This document shows positions 16,734 to 24,868 of a stretch of 64,000 nucleotides of DNA, piece after piece (the first letter of the stretch is position 1; each line of letters begins with the position of its first letter). Both the position numbers and the translations under genes were made by a program. Source of the DNA: Ruegeria sp. TM1040 (GTDB taxonomy: Bacteria; Pseudomonadota; Alphaproteobacteria; Rhodobacterales; Rhodobacteraceae); contig NC_008044.1 of assembly GCF_000014065.1 (NCBI RefSeq), positions 209,501-273,500 of the forward strand, in the 5' to 3' direction. Below the pieces are notes generated by a model, which saw nothing but the letters and a program-made list of their open reading frames with translations, searched no databases and was not told where the DNA came from.

Positions 16734-17421
16734 TATAATCCTCTACACCGCCAACACGATGAACGGGTGGAAGCCGCTAATCTTCTTGCACGAAGCGGAG
16801 ATCGATTACGAATTGGTCAATGTCGACTTTTCCAAAAAAGAGCAGCATGCCCCCGATTATGTGAAGATGAATCCAAACGGAAAGATCCCGACGATCTGGG
16901 ACCGCTCCGAAGGGCGCGCGATCTTTGAAAGCGGTGCAATCCTCTGGCATCTGGCCGAGAAATACGGGCGCTTTCTGTCTTCTGACCCGGTGGAGCGGTC
17001 TGAAACCTTGCAGTGGCTTTTCTTTCAGGTCGGCCATATCGGTCCGATCATGGGGCAGGCGATGTTCTTTCAGCGCATCGCCAAACCCAATGGCGACGAG
17101 GTGCCCTATGCCATCAAACGCTACGTGGATGAGAGCCGACGCCTGCTGGAGGTGCTCGACACAAGGCTTGCGGGGCGCGACTGGCTGGTTGGCACAGAGA
17201 TGTCGATCGCGGACATCGCAACCTACCCTTGGGCGCGCAGTCATTTTTGGGCCACGGTAGAGGTCGAAGGACTACCGCACTTGCAGGCATGGTTCGACCG
17301 GCTTGATGCGATGCCAAAGGTACAAGAGGCCCTGCAACTGCCCGAGCCGCGTCCTTCGGCGTTTGGCAAGGGCGACATCGCGGCGGCGGCCTCCGCCAAT
17401 GCTGCCCGTTTCAAGGAGTAA
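16720..17421 (+). CDS. Glutathione S-transferase-family protein
   Basis: A 233-residue GST of the YghU/Ure2p-like kind. The thioredoxin-fold part has LYTANTMNGWKPLIFLHEAEIDYELVNVDF, the cis-proline region NPNGKIPTIWD and ESGAILWHLAEKYGRF (glutathione gamma-glutamyl contact). The C-terminal helical part has WLVGTEMSIADIATYPWARSH, including the conserved N-capping SIAD. The start overlaps the quinone reductase by 14 bases and has GGAGG upstream, so the two are coupled. It probably conjugates or reduces electrophiles with glutathione. Confidence 0.9.
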   Translation: MSQPDIILYTANTMNGWKPLIFLHEAEIDYELVNVDFSKKEQHAPDYVKMNPNGKIPTIWDRSEGRAIFESGAILWHLAEKYGRFLSSDPVERSETLQWLFFQVGHIGPIMGQAMFFQRIAKPNGDEVPYAIKRYVDESRRLLEVLDTRLAGRDWLVGTEMSIADIATYPWARSHFWATVEVEGLPHLQAWFDRLDAMPKVQEALQLPEPRPSAFGKGDIAAAASANAARFKE

Positions 17422-17425
17422 AGCG

Positions 17426-18067
17426 ATGACCCTTCGTGTGGATATTGTGTCGGACGTGGTCTGTCCCTGGTGTGTGATCGGGTATCTCCAGCTGGCCAAG
17501 GCTGCGGCAGAAACCGGCACAGACCTTGAGGTGCATTGGCATCCGTTCGAGCTGAACCCGCAGATGGCCCCGGAAGGCGAAAACTTGCGGGAGCATCTGG
17601 CTGCCAAATATGGTACCACGCCGGAAGACTCGCGCGCGGCGCGGCTGAGGCTCACGGAGCTTGGCGCGGCGCTGGGGTTTGCGTTCGACTATGCGGACGA
17701 CATGCGGATGGTGAACACCTTCCGGGCCCACCAGCTGATTGACTGGGCTGAGGATCAGGGCAAGGCGCATGAGATGAAGCGCGCGCTGTTTGCCGCGTTC
17801 TTCACCCGGCGCGAAGACCTCAATGATGTATCGGTGCTTGCAGATGTCGCAGAGAGCCTTGGCCTTGATCGTGTGGCTGCAGTTGCCATGCTCGAGGGCG
17901 GCGAGAGGGCAGACGCCGTGCGCGAGAAACAGCAGTTCTGGACCTCCAAAGGCATAACGGGTGTTCCGGCAATGATCTTTGAACGTCAGTATCTGGTGAC
18001 CGGCGCGCAAGGCGAGGAGACCTACGCTCGTATCCTGACGGAACTGTCAGAGACGACCCCAGCGTGA
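17426..18067 (+). CDS. DsbA-family (FrnE-like) thiol oxidoreductase
   Basis: A 213-residue cytosolic thioredoxin-fold protein of the FrnE/HCCA-isomerase-like DsbA group. The active site is CPWC in DVVCPWCVIGY near residue 12, and the conserved GITGVPAMIFERQYLVTGAQ near the C-terminus holds the cis-proline. There is no signal peptide, so it acts in the cytoplasm. Its start lies four bases after the GST stop with an AAGGAG ribosome site, making it the third gene of the HxlR-divergent operon. Confidence 0.9.
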   Translation: MTLRVDIVSDVVCPWCVIGYLQLAKAAAETGTDLEVHWHPFELNPQMAPEGENLREHLAAKYGTTPEDSRAARLRLTELGAALGFAFDYADDMRMVNTFRAHQLIDWAEDQGKAHEMKRALFAAFFTRREDLNDVSVLADVAESLGLDRVAAVAMLEGGERADAVREKQQFWTSKGITGVPAMIFERQYLVTGAQGEETYARILTELSETTPA

Positions 18068-18196
18068 GCGCGCGGGTCTGACAGTAAATATGCAGGGGTG
18101 GTTCTCGTGTTCCGGGGGCTGCCCCTTTAGGCGAAATAGATCGGGACAGACATGGGGTTTGCCAAGTGAAGGCAAGCCGATTTAGCGCTATCAAGA

Positions 18197-18213
18197 CGTA
18201 ACGAAGCGTTACG
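18197..18213. promoter_or_regulatory. Palindrome just upstream of the class D beta-lactamase
   Basis: CGTAACG-AAG-CGTTACG is a perfect 7-bp inverted repeat ending 16 bases before the start codon. It could be an operator overlapping the ribosome-loading region. Confidence 0.4.
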
Positions 18214-18229
18214 ACTCGAAAGGATGACC

Positions 18230-19054
18230 ATGCGCGCCCGACTTATGTTGCTGCTTTCAGCTCTGGTGATGTGCTTTGCCGCTCCGGTGTGGGCCGAGAC
18301 GCGTCTGCTTGACCGGGCCAGTGTCGTGGCGCCCCATGACGGGCGCGTGTCTGATTTTCTTGCGGTCGATATTGGCGCGGGGACGCGGTGCGTGCTGTCC
18401 GGCAGTGATCTGACCCGCCGTCACGCCCCATGGTCGAGCTTCAAAATCCCAAATTTTGTCATCGCGCTTGAAACTGGGGTCGCAACCGGCCCGGATCATT
18501 GGCGCGCCTGGGACCCCAGCCTGCGACCGGCTGCAGGCTTTTGGCCCAAGAGCTGGCGTCAGGGGCAGACGCTCGAAACCGCGCTTCAGCGTTCGGTGGT
18601 CTGGTATTTCCAGGACATCGCCCGAGACGTGGGGGGCAGCCGCTACCGTGAGATCCTGAAACGCTGGTCCTATGGCAACGCCGAGGCACCTGATGGCGAT
18701 GACGGCTTTTGGCTATATGGCCCGCTTGCTATCTCCGTCGAAGAACAGGTGGCTTTTGTCTCCGCCTTGCTTTCCGGCGGGATCGCTCGGTCTCAGGACA
18801 CTCTTGCGGCGCTGTTTGCCGCCACGCGCGACAGCGAAGACAAAGGCCGTATCATCTATGGCAAAACCGGCTCCGGCCCGTTGGAGCAGGGGCGTGCGGG
18901 CGCAGGGTTTGAGGGCTGGTATGTCGGATGGGTGACGCGGCAGGACCGCGCGCCTGTTGCCTTCGCGCATTATGTGCGCGCCAGGACATATGCTGACCTG
19001 AGGGTGTTTCGCCGAGACCAGAGCCTGATCCTGCTGGAGGCCTGTGGATTTTAA
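18230..19054 (+). CDS. Class D (OXA-type) beta-lactamase
   Basis: A 274-residue secreted serine beta-lactamase with a signal peptide ending at about APVWA (residue 22). All class D motifs are intact. Ser69-x-x-Lys72 appears in WSSFKIPN, Ser122-x-Val124 in QRSVVWYFQ, Tyr-Gly-Asn at 148-150, Trp161 in DGFWLYGPLAIS (the residue that stabilises the carboxylated lysine) and Lys212-Thr-Gly. Overall form resembles the OXA-10 side of the family, but sequence is divergent and the true substrate range is unknown. Start 18230 is chosen over 18224 because the AAAGG site needs the extra spacing. No mobile element flanks it, so it looks like a resident chromosomal gene. Confidence 0.92.
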   Translation: MRARLMLLLSALVMCFAAPVWAETRLLDRASVVAPHDGRVSDFLAVDIGAGTRCVLSGSDLTRRHAPWSSFKIPNFVIALETGVATGPDHWRAWDPSLRPAAGFWPKSWRQGQTLETALQRSVVWYFQDIARDVGGSRYREILKRWSYGNAEAPDGDDGFWLYGPLAISVEEQVAFVSALLSGGIARSQDTLAALFAATRDSEDKGRIIYGKTGSGPLEQGRAGAGFEGWYVGWVTRQDRAPVAFAHYVRARTYADLRVFRRDQSLILLEACGF

Positions 19055-19108
19055 ACAGGGTAAAAGGGGTGCCGCCGCGCTGGTGAAACAGTGCGGCGGC
19101 AGGTCGGC

Positions 19109-19606
19109 TCACGCATAGGCGCCGGCGGAATAGGTCAGCTCATAACTGTGGCTATAGAGCTCGAAGATGTTCCCAAAGGGGTCCTCGACGTAGACCATGC
19201 GGTAGGGTTTTTCGCCGGGGAAATACTCCCGCACGGGCATGCGCTGCTTGCCTCCGGCGGCAATGATCTTTTCCAGGAGCCCCTCAAGATCCGGGTCCTG
19301 GATCGCAAAGTGGAATGTGCCATGGCGACGGAAGGCGAAGTTGTCATCCGGTGCGTGATTTCCTGCAAATTCAAAGAGTTCAATGCCGATCCCGTCGCCG
19401 GTCGAAAGATGCGCAATCCGCAAATGCTCCCAGCCGGGGCCAAAGACATCGGTGCACATGACGCCAATCGCGCTGTCGTCTTCGACAACCTTGCTCGGCG
19501 GCATGAGGACATAAAACCCCAGGACTTCAGAGTAGAATTTGACGGCGGCATCCAGGTCCGGAACGGACAGGCCGATATGAGAGAAAGTGCGGGGGGTGGG
19601 TGTCAT
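19109..19606 (-). CDS. VOC/glyoxalase-fold protein
   Basis: A 165-residue member of the vicinal oxygen chelate superfamily. One betaalphabetabetabeta half begins FSHIGLSVPDLDAAVKFYSEVLGFYVL and the other includes GTFHFAIQDPDLEGLLEKIIAAGGKQ, ending VYVEDPFGNIFELYSHSYEL with the usual metal-ligand His and Glu. The product could be a lactoylglutathione lyase-like or dioxygenase-like enzyme; the substrate is not evident. AAAGGAG precedes the start. It is divergent from a LysR regulator 88 bases away, which probably controls it. Confidence 0.87.
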   Translation of the reverse strand: MTPTPRTFSHIGLSVPDLDAAVKFYSEVLGFYVLMPPSKVVEDDSAIGVMCTDVFGPGWEHLRIAHLSTGDGIGIELFEFAGNHAPDDNFAFRRHGTFHFAIQDPDLEGLLEKIIAAGGKQRMPVREYFPGEKPYRMVYVEDPFGNIFELYSHSYELTYSAGAYA

Positions 19607-19694
19607 GATGATCTCCTTTCAGATTTGCTTGATGGAAATCTAGACACGCGCCACCCGTATGTGAAATTATCATATCGAATTAAAATGCAAATGA

Positions 19695-20597
19695 ATGGTT
19701 ATCATTTTGGTGCTCAATTCTACCTGGCTCGAAACCTTTACCGTGCTCGCCGAAGAAGGGCATTTCACCCGCGCGGCGGCCCGCTTGAATATGACGCAGC
19801 CCGGAGTGTCCCAGCACCTGCGCAAGCTCGAGCAGCAATTGGGACGGGCGCTGATCTCGAAGGAGGGCAAGCGCTTCACCCTGACCTCCGCCGGGGAGGC
19901 AGTGCGCGACCTCGGGTTGGCGCGGCGTGTCGAGGAGCAGGCGCTGCGCGATACAATTACGCGCGATGATCCGGACCGAGGGGAGCTGCGGATCGCATGC
20001 TCTGGCAGTTTTGCGATGCTGTTTTACCCACGCGCCATCGCGTTGATGAAAGAGGCACCGGGGCTTGTGATCCATGTGGAGGCTACGCCGCAGGCGCGCG
20101 TGCTAGAGGGTGTTCTGGCCGGGCATTTTGATCTTGGGATTGTCTCTGATGTCCCACACCATCCACGTGTCGAAGCACAGCAACTGGGGCAGGAGGAACT
20201 GTGCTTGCTGTTGCCGGCTGAGGTCGAGGACCCGGTGTCTTTCGAGACGCTTGAAGCCCTGGGACTGGTCGCACACCCGGATGTGGCCAACTATGCGGAT
20301 GATCTGTTTTCACGTAACTTCCCCATAGATTTTGCTGGGGCGGACCGGTTGAAGCTGCGCACTTATATCAACCAGATCAGCCAGATCCCGTCTCCGGTGG
20401 CCGCTGGGGTTGGCTATACGCTGCTTCCGCGCAGTGGTCTTGCGGCGTTTGCGCAATCGGCACAGATCAGGACGGCGCGCCTGCCGCAGCCACGGTATCG
20501 GGAGCTCTGGCGCATAACCCGTCGCGGACGTATCGCAAGCGCGCGGCTAAAGCGGGTCTTGGCGGTCGTCGAAGACATCGCCGCGACCTTGGGATGA
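19695..20597 (+). CDS. LysR-family transcriptional regulator
   Basis: A 300-residue LysR regulator. The winged helix is typical: WLETFTVLAEEGHFTRAAARLNMTQPGVSQHLRKLEQQLGRALISKEGKRFTLTSAGEAV, followed by a periplasmic-binding-like effector domain starting GELRIACSGSFAMLFYP. Divergent placement from the VOC protein follows the usual LysR rule, so that gene is the likely target. The start could also be GTG 19710, giving a protein beginning at LNSTWLETF; neither candidate has a clear ribosome site. Confidence 0.88.
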   Translation: MVIILVLNSTWLETFTVLAEEGHFTRAAARLNMTQPGVSQHLRKLEQQLGRALISKEGKRFTLTSAGEAVRDLGLARRVEEQALRDTITRDDPDRGELRIACSGSFAMLFYPRAIALMKEAPGLVIHVEATPQARVLEGVLAGHFDLGIVSDVPHHPRVEAQQLGQEELCLLLPAEVEDPVSFETLEALGLVAHPDVANYADDLFSRNFPIDFAGADRLKLRTYINQISQIPSPVAAGVGYTLLPRSGLAAFAQSAQIRTARLPQPRYRELWRITRRGRIASARLKRVLAVVEDIAATLG

Positions 20598-20681
20598 GAT
20601 CTCTTCGCCTTGGCGTCCGGGCCGGAATGGGCGTGGTCTGCCTTGTGAAAGCGGATACCAAAGCGAGGCGCTTCGGGATCT

Positions 20682-21428
20682 CTATTTGAACTTGTCGAGC
20701 AGCTTTTGCATCGGGCTACGGCTGTCCTCGGGCGCTGCGGGAATGTCGCCCGCGGCGGGGGCTTCGGGCGTCGCGGCCTTGGCTGGCGTTTTTGCGACCC
20801 CCGGCTCGGACTTCTGTGCTTTCTTGCGCCCTTTGGAGGCCTCACCGGTAGAGCTGCGCGGTGGCGCGACCCGCAATGCGACCGCGTTCATGAACCGCCC
20901 GCTGTCGCCCGTGGCCAGCGCGGCCGCCCCATCCGATAGCCCGCGCATCAGATCATCTAGCCAGCCCTGATCCGCTTTGGGGAAGTCCCGCAGAACGTAG
21001 CCGGCAACTGCATCCTTGTGTCCGGGGTGGCCCACCCCGAGGCGCACCCGGCCGTAGTCGGCACCAATATGGGCATGGATCGAGCGCAACCCGTTGTGAC
21101 CTGCATGGCCGCCGCCGTTTTTCACGCGGCATTTGCTCGGCGCGAGGTCAAGTTCGTCATGAAAGACCACAACATCCGCCGGTGTGAGTTTGAAAAAACG
21201 CAGCGCCTCGCCGACGGATTGGCCGGAGTTGTTCATAAAGGTCTGGGGCTTAAGCAGGATCACTTTTTCACCTGACAGGGTGCCTTCGCTCATTTGGGCC
21301 TGGAATTTCGATTTCCAGGGGGAAAACCCGTGATCTGAAGCGATCTGATCCAGCGCCATGAAACCGATATTGTGTCGGTTTCCGGCGTATTTTGCGCCCG
21401 GATTGCCAAGCCCTACAAAGAGTTTCAT
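20682..21428 (-). CDS. pth: Peptidyl-tRNA hydrolase with a long C-terminal tail
   Basis: Recycles tRNA from peptidyl-tRNA dropped by ribosomes. Catalytic features are complete: the GLGNPG start, the active His in NRHNIGF, Asn in FMNNSG, Asp in FHDELDL and GGHAGHNGLRSI. The fold ends around residue 190, and about 55 further residues rich in Lys, Pro and Ala follow (KGRKKAQK..., PAKAATPEAPAAG). Such a tail is known from Rhodobacterales Pth proteins and is probably disordered; the 248-residue total is longer than the usual ~190. Start ATG 21428 begins the conserved MKLFVGLGNPG. rplY usually sits next to pth, but here a lipoprotein gene on the opposite strand separates them. Confidence 0.96.
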   Translation of the reverse strand: MKLFVGLGNPGAKYAGNRHNIGFMALDQIASDHGFSPWKSKFQAQMSEGTLSGEKVILLKPQTFMNNSGQSVGEALRFFKLTPADVVVFHDELDLAPSKCRVKNGGGHAGHNGLRSIHAHIGADYGRVRLGVGHPGHKDAVAGYVLRDFPKADQGWLDDLMRGLSDGAAALATGDSGRFMNAVALRVAPPRSSTGEASKGRKKAQKSEPGVAKTPAKAATPEAPAAGDIPAAPEDSRSPMQKLLDKFK

Positions 21429-21608
21429 GCGCTGCGTCCCGCTGTCGTTTCGGGCGCAGTGATGCCCTTTTTTGAGAGGAAAATCCAGAGCAGCGGTGAT
21501 AGGGATATGCAGGTGCATTTTCCCGCTCCTTGGCTCAGAGCCATTGCAGCGATTGCGACATTCAAAGAGGCGGTGCCGCCTCCAATAGACTTTGAGAAGG
21601 ACAGCGTG

Positions 21609-22094
21609 ATGAAAGACGCCATTTCAGGAAGAAGCCAAAGCCCGGCGGGCGCACGCCTTCTGCATCGCCTGGGTGCAAAAGCTGCTGTGATCGCATGTGG
21701 TCTGAGCGTGGCGGGCTGTGCCGCGGTAGAAAGCGGCCCTGCTGTGCCAGCCAAAAGCGGCAGCACCGTCTTTGAAGCGCGCCAGTCGCTTGCGTTTTGT
21801 GCGCCGCAAGGGCCCAAAGGCGCCAAAGCGGCAGTGACCTCGAGCTACATCGCCTCGATGCTGTTTCTGGGGATTTTGCCCGGCGCCGTTATTGCAGCCG
21901 CTGGCGAGGAGCATACCCGGTCACAAGGTGCCGTGAATGCGGTGGATGACTGCCTGAAAGATCAGGGGTATGAGCGGCGTGAACTGACTGCCGAGGAAAC
22001 CACGGCAATCAAGCAACGGGATCGCTACGCGCGCGAGCAGCTTCTCTCGCATCTGATCGGCGGCGGAACATTGGCCGACTATACGGGCCCCTAA
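21609..22094 (+). CDS. Predicted lipoprotein of unknown function
   Basis: A 161-residue protein with a lipobox at LSVAGC (Cys37), preceded by a basic, longer than usual N-terminal region. After the lipid anchor it has one hydrophobic glycine-rich segment, IASMLFLGILPGAVIAAAGEEH, then a charged helical end. Two later cysteines (FCAP and DDCLKDQ) could form a disulfide. I recognise no catalytic motif. AAGGA lies seven bases before ATG 21609. It stands alone on the plus strand between pth and rplY, both on the minus strand, interrupting a commonly linked pair. Confidence 0.75.
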   Translation: MKDAISGRSQSPAGARLLHRLGAKAAVIACGLSVAGCAAVESGPAVPAKSGSTVFEARQSLAFCAPQGPKGAKAAVTSSYIASMLFLGILPGAVIAAAGEEHTRSQGAVNAVDDCLKDQGYERRELTAEETTAIKQRDRYAREQLLSHLIGGGTLADYTGP

Positions 22095-22144
22095 GTCGGA
22101 CGATCTGCGCCTGACGCGCCTCGTTACGATACCACAATCCGACA

Positions 22145-22174
22145 ACAAAAAACGGGCCCCGCAAGGGACCCGTT
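22145..22174 (-). terminator. Intrinsic terminator of rplY (minus strand)
   Basis: AACGGG-C-CCC (22151-22160) pairs with GGG-A-CCCGTT (22165-22174) around a GCAA loop. Read on the minus strand it ends in a TTTTTTG run. Confidence 0.85.
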
Positions 22175-22207
22175 CTCAGCATTCAGTACCCAAGAGGGCA
22201 GCGCTGA

Positions 22208-22837
22208 TTATTCAGCTGCCGCTTCTTCGGCGTCTTCACCTTCTGCTTCATCGTCAGCGGACTTGAGCCCGGACGGTGCAGAGATGTTTGCGATGACGAA
22301 GTCACGATCGATCGTCGGCTTGCTGCCTTCGGGCAGGGTCACGTCAGAGATGTGGATCACGTCGCCGATGGCTTTGCCAGTCAGGTCAACGGTCAGCTTC
22401 TCGGGGATGTCACCCGCGGTCACAACCAGTTCGACTTCGGCGCGCACAACGGTGAGAACACCGCCACGCTTCAGACCAACGCACTCTTCTTCGTTGATGA
22501 ACTCAACGGGGATGAAGAGGTTGATTTTCGAGGTGCGGCGCAGGCGCATCAGGTCGAAGTGGGTGGGCAGGTCTTTGACAACGTCACGCTGAACGTCGCG
22601 GCAGATCACACGCACGTCGTCGTGGCCTTCAACCTTGAGGTTGAAAAGGGTCGACTTAAAGCGGCCAGCTTTCAGGCGCTTCAGCAGGACGTTGTAGGGG
22701 ATCTGGATTGCCAGCGGGTCTGCGTCGCCGCCAAATACAACACCAGGAACCAGGTTCGCACGACGTGCTGCGCGAGCGGCGCCCTTGCCCGTCCCCGCGC
22801 GTACCTGGCACTCGAGATCAGGAATCTCATTCGCCAT
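22208..22837 (-). CDS. rplY: 50S ribosomal protein L25/general stress protein Ctc
   Basis: Binds 5S rRNA in the large subunit. At 209 residues it is the long, two-domain Ctc form. The N-terminal L25 domain has [38 protein letters not shown], then the TL5-type C-terminal beta domain with [28 protein letters not shown] and [32 protein letters not shown]. The extreme C-terminus is an acidic Glu/Ala tail. GGAG precedes the ATG by seven bases. pth lies downstream beyond the intervening lipoprotein gene. Confidence 0.96.
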   Translation of the reverse strand: MANEIPDLECQVRAGTGKGAARAARRANLVPGVVFGGDADPLAIQIPYNVLLKRLKAGRFKSTLFNLKVEGHDDVRVICRDVQRDVVKDLPTHFDLMRLRRTSKINLFIPVEFINEEECVGLKRGGVLTVVRAEVELVVTAGDIPEKLTVDLTGKAIGDVIHISDVTLPEGSKPTIDRDFVIANISAPSGLKSADDEAEGEDAEEAAAE

Positions 22838-22929
22838 CTTAATTCTCCATATATGATTGGGGGTGCCTCCAAGGCTGTCACCCCGCGTGAAGCCGCCCTG
22901 TTAGACGGAAAACCCCTTTTTGGAAAGCC

Positions 22930-23568
22930 CTAATCCGCCATGTTCCGCAGTCGGGGCTGCAGTTTCCCGTCTGTATCCATCAAGCGGGCGTGCAAATCGA
23001 ACTCTGCTCTGCGGGCAGCGCGAAGTTTGCGCTGCAATGAAGGCGAGAGCTCCGCCTTGGCAAAGGGCGAAACATTGTGGGGTTCAAAGATGATTCTGTG
23101 GCCAAACCTGTCGGCGAGGAAGGTCTCAAGCTGATCCCAGCGCTCATAGGCAAAGAGATGATCCACCAGAATTCGCCCACCACGACCGCTCAGCATGCGG
23201 TATTGGCTGCCGATCTGTGCGCAAGGGGGCGGATCTTCTGAGAGGACCGCCCCCACATATGCATCAAAGCTCAGGTGCCCTGCAAATTCGGGCTTGTCGC
23301 GAATGTCATCGCGGCAGCGGTATTTGTACCAGCTGCGGATCTGGTCTTCGGGATCCCTCAACACGGCAAAGCTCTCGAGCGCGATGCCAAAGGTACTGCG
23401 CACAAAGGGGCGGATCCGGCGGTGAAACCGCTGCGCAGACGTGTGTTTCTGAGACTTGCGAAACACGATGTCGGCATGGGGGCGCAACGCCTTTTCAATG
23501 GCGGTGGTTCCCGTCTTGGGCAGCGCGACAAATGCAAGAGCCTGCGGCGTGAAGATCAGCATACCCAT
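22930..23568 (-). CDS. Sulfotransferase-like protein
   Basis: A 212-residue protein with an N-terminal FVALPKTGTTAIEKAL segment that matches the 5'-phosphosulfate-binding loop of PAPS-dependent sulfotransferases, followed by SFAVLRDPEDQIRSWYKYR, which matches the 3'-phosphate-binding region (R-D-P-...-S-W). It probably transfers sulfate to a surface or small-molecule acceptor; the acceptor is unknown. The start at 23568 is followed by a second in-frame ATG at 23562, and neither has a strong ribosome site. It is divergent from an MFS transporter with 87 bases between. Confidence 0.8.
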   Translation of the reverse strand: MGMLIFTPQALAFVALPKTGTTAIEKALRPHADIVFRKSQKHTSAQRFHRRIRPFVRSTFGIALESFAVLRDPEDQIRSWYKYRCRDDIRDKPEFAGHLSFDAYVGAVLSEDPPPCAQIGSQYRMLSGRGGRILVDHLFAYERWDQLETFLADRFGHRIIFEPHNVSPFAKAELSPSLQRKLRAARRAEFDLHARLMDTDGKLQPRLRNMAD

Positions 23569-23655
23569 GAAATAGCCGGTGCGCGAACGGCAGGCCAGCT
23601 TGTGCGCAGAGATTTTGGTGATTGTGGCGGCGCGCCCACTGTGCATTGTCGCCTT

Positions 23656-24822
23656 ATGGAAATGCTGACGGATATGCGCACCAGTGCGGTGCATGGGCGG
23701 GCCTTTGTGGTCATGGGGTTCTGTGTCGGGGCCTTTGCGGCCTATGTGCCCCAACTGAAAAGTCAGGCGGGGCTGAGTGATGCCGAATTTGGCCTTGCCC
23801 TGTTGATCGGTGCCGCCGGAGCCGTGGGCGCGATGTGGCTCGCGCCGCGCGTGGATCGCCTGCTGGGACATGCGGCGATGACCATCTGCGCGCTCTTGCT
23901 GGCGACGGCCTTTCTGCTGCCGGGCCTTGCGCAGAGCTGGGCCGGTTTTGCCGCGGCGATGTTTCTGGCCTCCGGGGCGGGAGGGCTTCTGGATGTGGTG
24001 ATGAATGCACGTCTGTCCGGGCTCGAGGCACGTTCTGGCCGCTCCTTGATGAACCTCAACCATGGTCTGTTTTCGCTTGCCTACGCCCTGGCTGCCCTGG
24101 TCGCCGGGCTCGTTCGCGAAGCAGGTGTGCCGCCCGTCTGGTGTTTTGCGGGCATCCTTTTGGTGTCGGGCCTGTTGGCATTGGGAATGCGGGATGAGGT
24201 GCCGCCTGCGCCCGCCGAAGATCCGCAAGGGAACGCGTCGCTGCCTCTGCCTGGGGCAATGATTGTGATTGCCGGGCTGATCGTGCTCATTGCCTTTACG
24301 GCTGAGCAGGCAACGGAACATTGGTCTGCACTGCATCTGGAGCGCGCCTTTGGCGCGAATGCGGCGGAAGGGGCTTTGGGGCCTGCGATTCTCGGTTTCA
24401 CGATGGGTATCGGGCGTCTCTCCGGACAGGAGCTGGTGCGCCGCGTGGCCGAGGGCAGGCTCATGCAGATCGCCGCGGCGCTCGCGGCATCGGGGTTGAT
24501 CCTTGCGGCGTTTGCCCCCGTGCAGGCTCTGGCCTACGCGGGCTTTGCGATCCTTGGATTGGGCGTTTCTACAGTCGGGCCGACGGCGCTCGCCTGGGTG
24601 GGCAAAACAATCCCATCGCGCCTGCGCGCGGCGGCCATTTCGCGGCTGGTGATGATTGGCTATTGCGGGTTCTTTGTGGGGCCGCCAGTGATCGGCTTTA
24701 TTGCAGAGGTATTTGGTCTGCGGCTGGCATTGGCCCTGATGGGGGCAATGCTGCTCTGTATCACGGTACTTTTGGTGCCCGCCCTGCGCGCCAGTGCGCG
24801 GAAATCCGAGCTGATTGCCTGA
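23656..24822 (+). CDS. Major facilitator superfamily transporter
   Basis: A 388-residue inner-membrane protein with about 12 hydrophobic segments spread through its length. It starts with GFCVGAFAAYVPQLKSQAGLSDAEFGLALLIGAAGAVGAMWLAPRVDRLLG, which includes the MFS loop 2-3 region, and later has GARSGRSL-like and PTALAWVGKTIPSRLRAAAISRLVMIGYCGFFVGPPVIGFIAE. This pattern resembles YbjJ-type MFS exporters of unknown substrate. Starts at 23656, 23662 and 23674 are all possible. A GC-rich hairpin without a T-run (24829-24851) lies between it and the convergent lldD. Confidence 0.85.
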   Translation: MEMLTDMRTSAVHGRAFVVMGFCVGAFAAYVPQLKSQAGLSDAEFGLALLIGAAGAVGAMWLAPRVDRLLGHAAMTICALLLATAFLLPGLAQSWAGFAAAMFLASGAGGLLDVVMNARLSGLEARSGRSLMNLNHGLFSLAYALAALVAGLVREAGVPPVWCFAGILLVSGLLALGMRDEVPPAPAEDPQGNASLPLPGAMIVIAGLIVLIAFTAEQATEHWSALHLERAFGANAAEGALGPAILGFTMGIGRLSGQELVRRVAEGRLMQIAAALAASGLILAAFAPVQALAYAGFAILGLGVSTVGPTALAWVGKTIPSRLRAAAISRLVMIGYCGFFVGPPVIGFIAEVFGLRLALALMGAMLLCITVLLVPALRASARKSELIA

Positions 24823-24868
24823 ATGCTACCGGGGCAACATGGCTGCCCCGGGGTGTGTCGACCAGGGT

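Noticed and set aside
23275-23655. N-terminal extension of the MFS transporter frame
   Set aside because: It is antisense to the sulfotransferase-like gene and has no hydrophobic or conserved features.
24829-24851. Terminator between the MFS transporter and lldD
   Set aside because: The stem is strong but no T-run follows on either strand, so it is not called as an intrinsic terminator.
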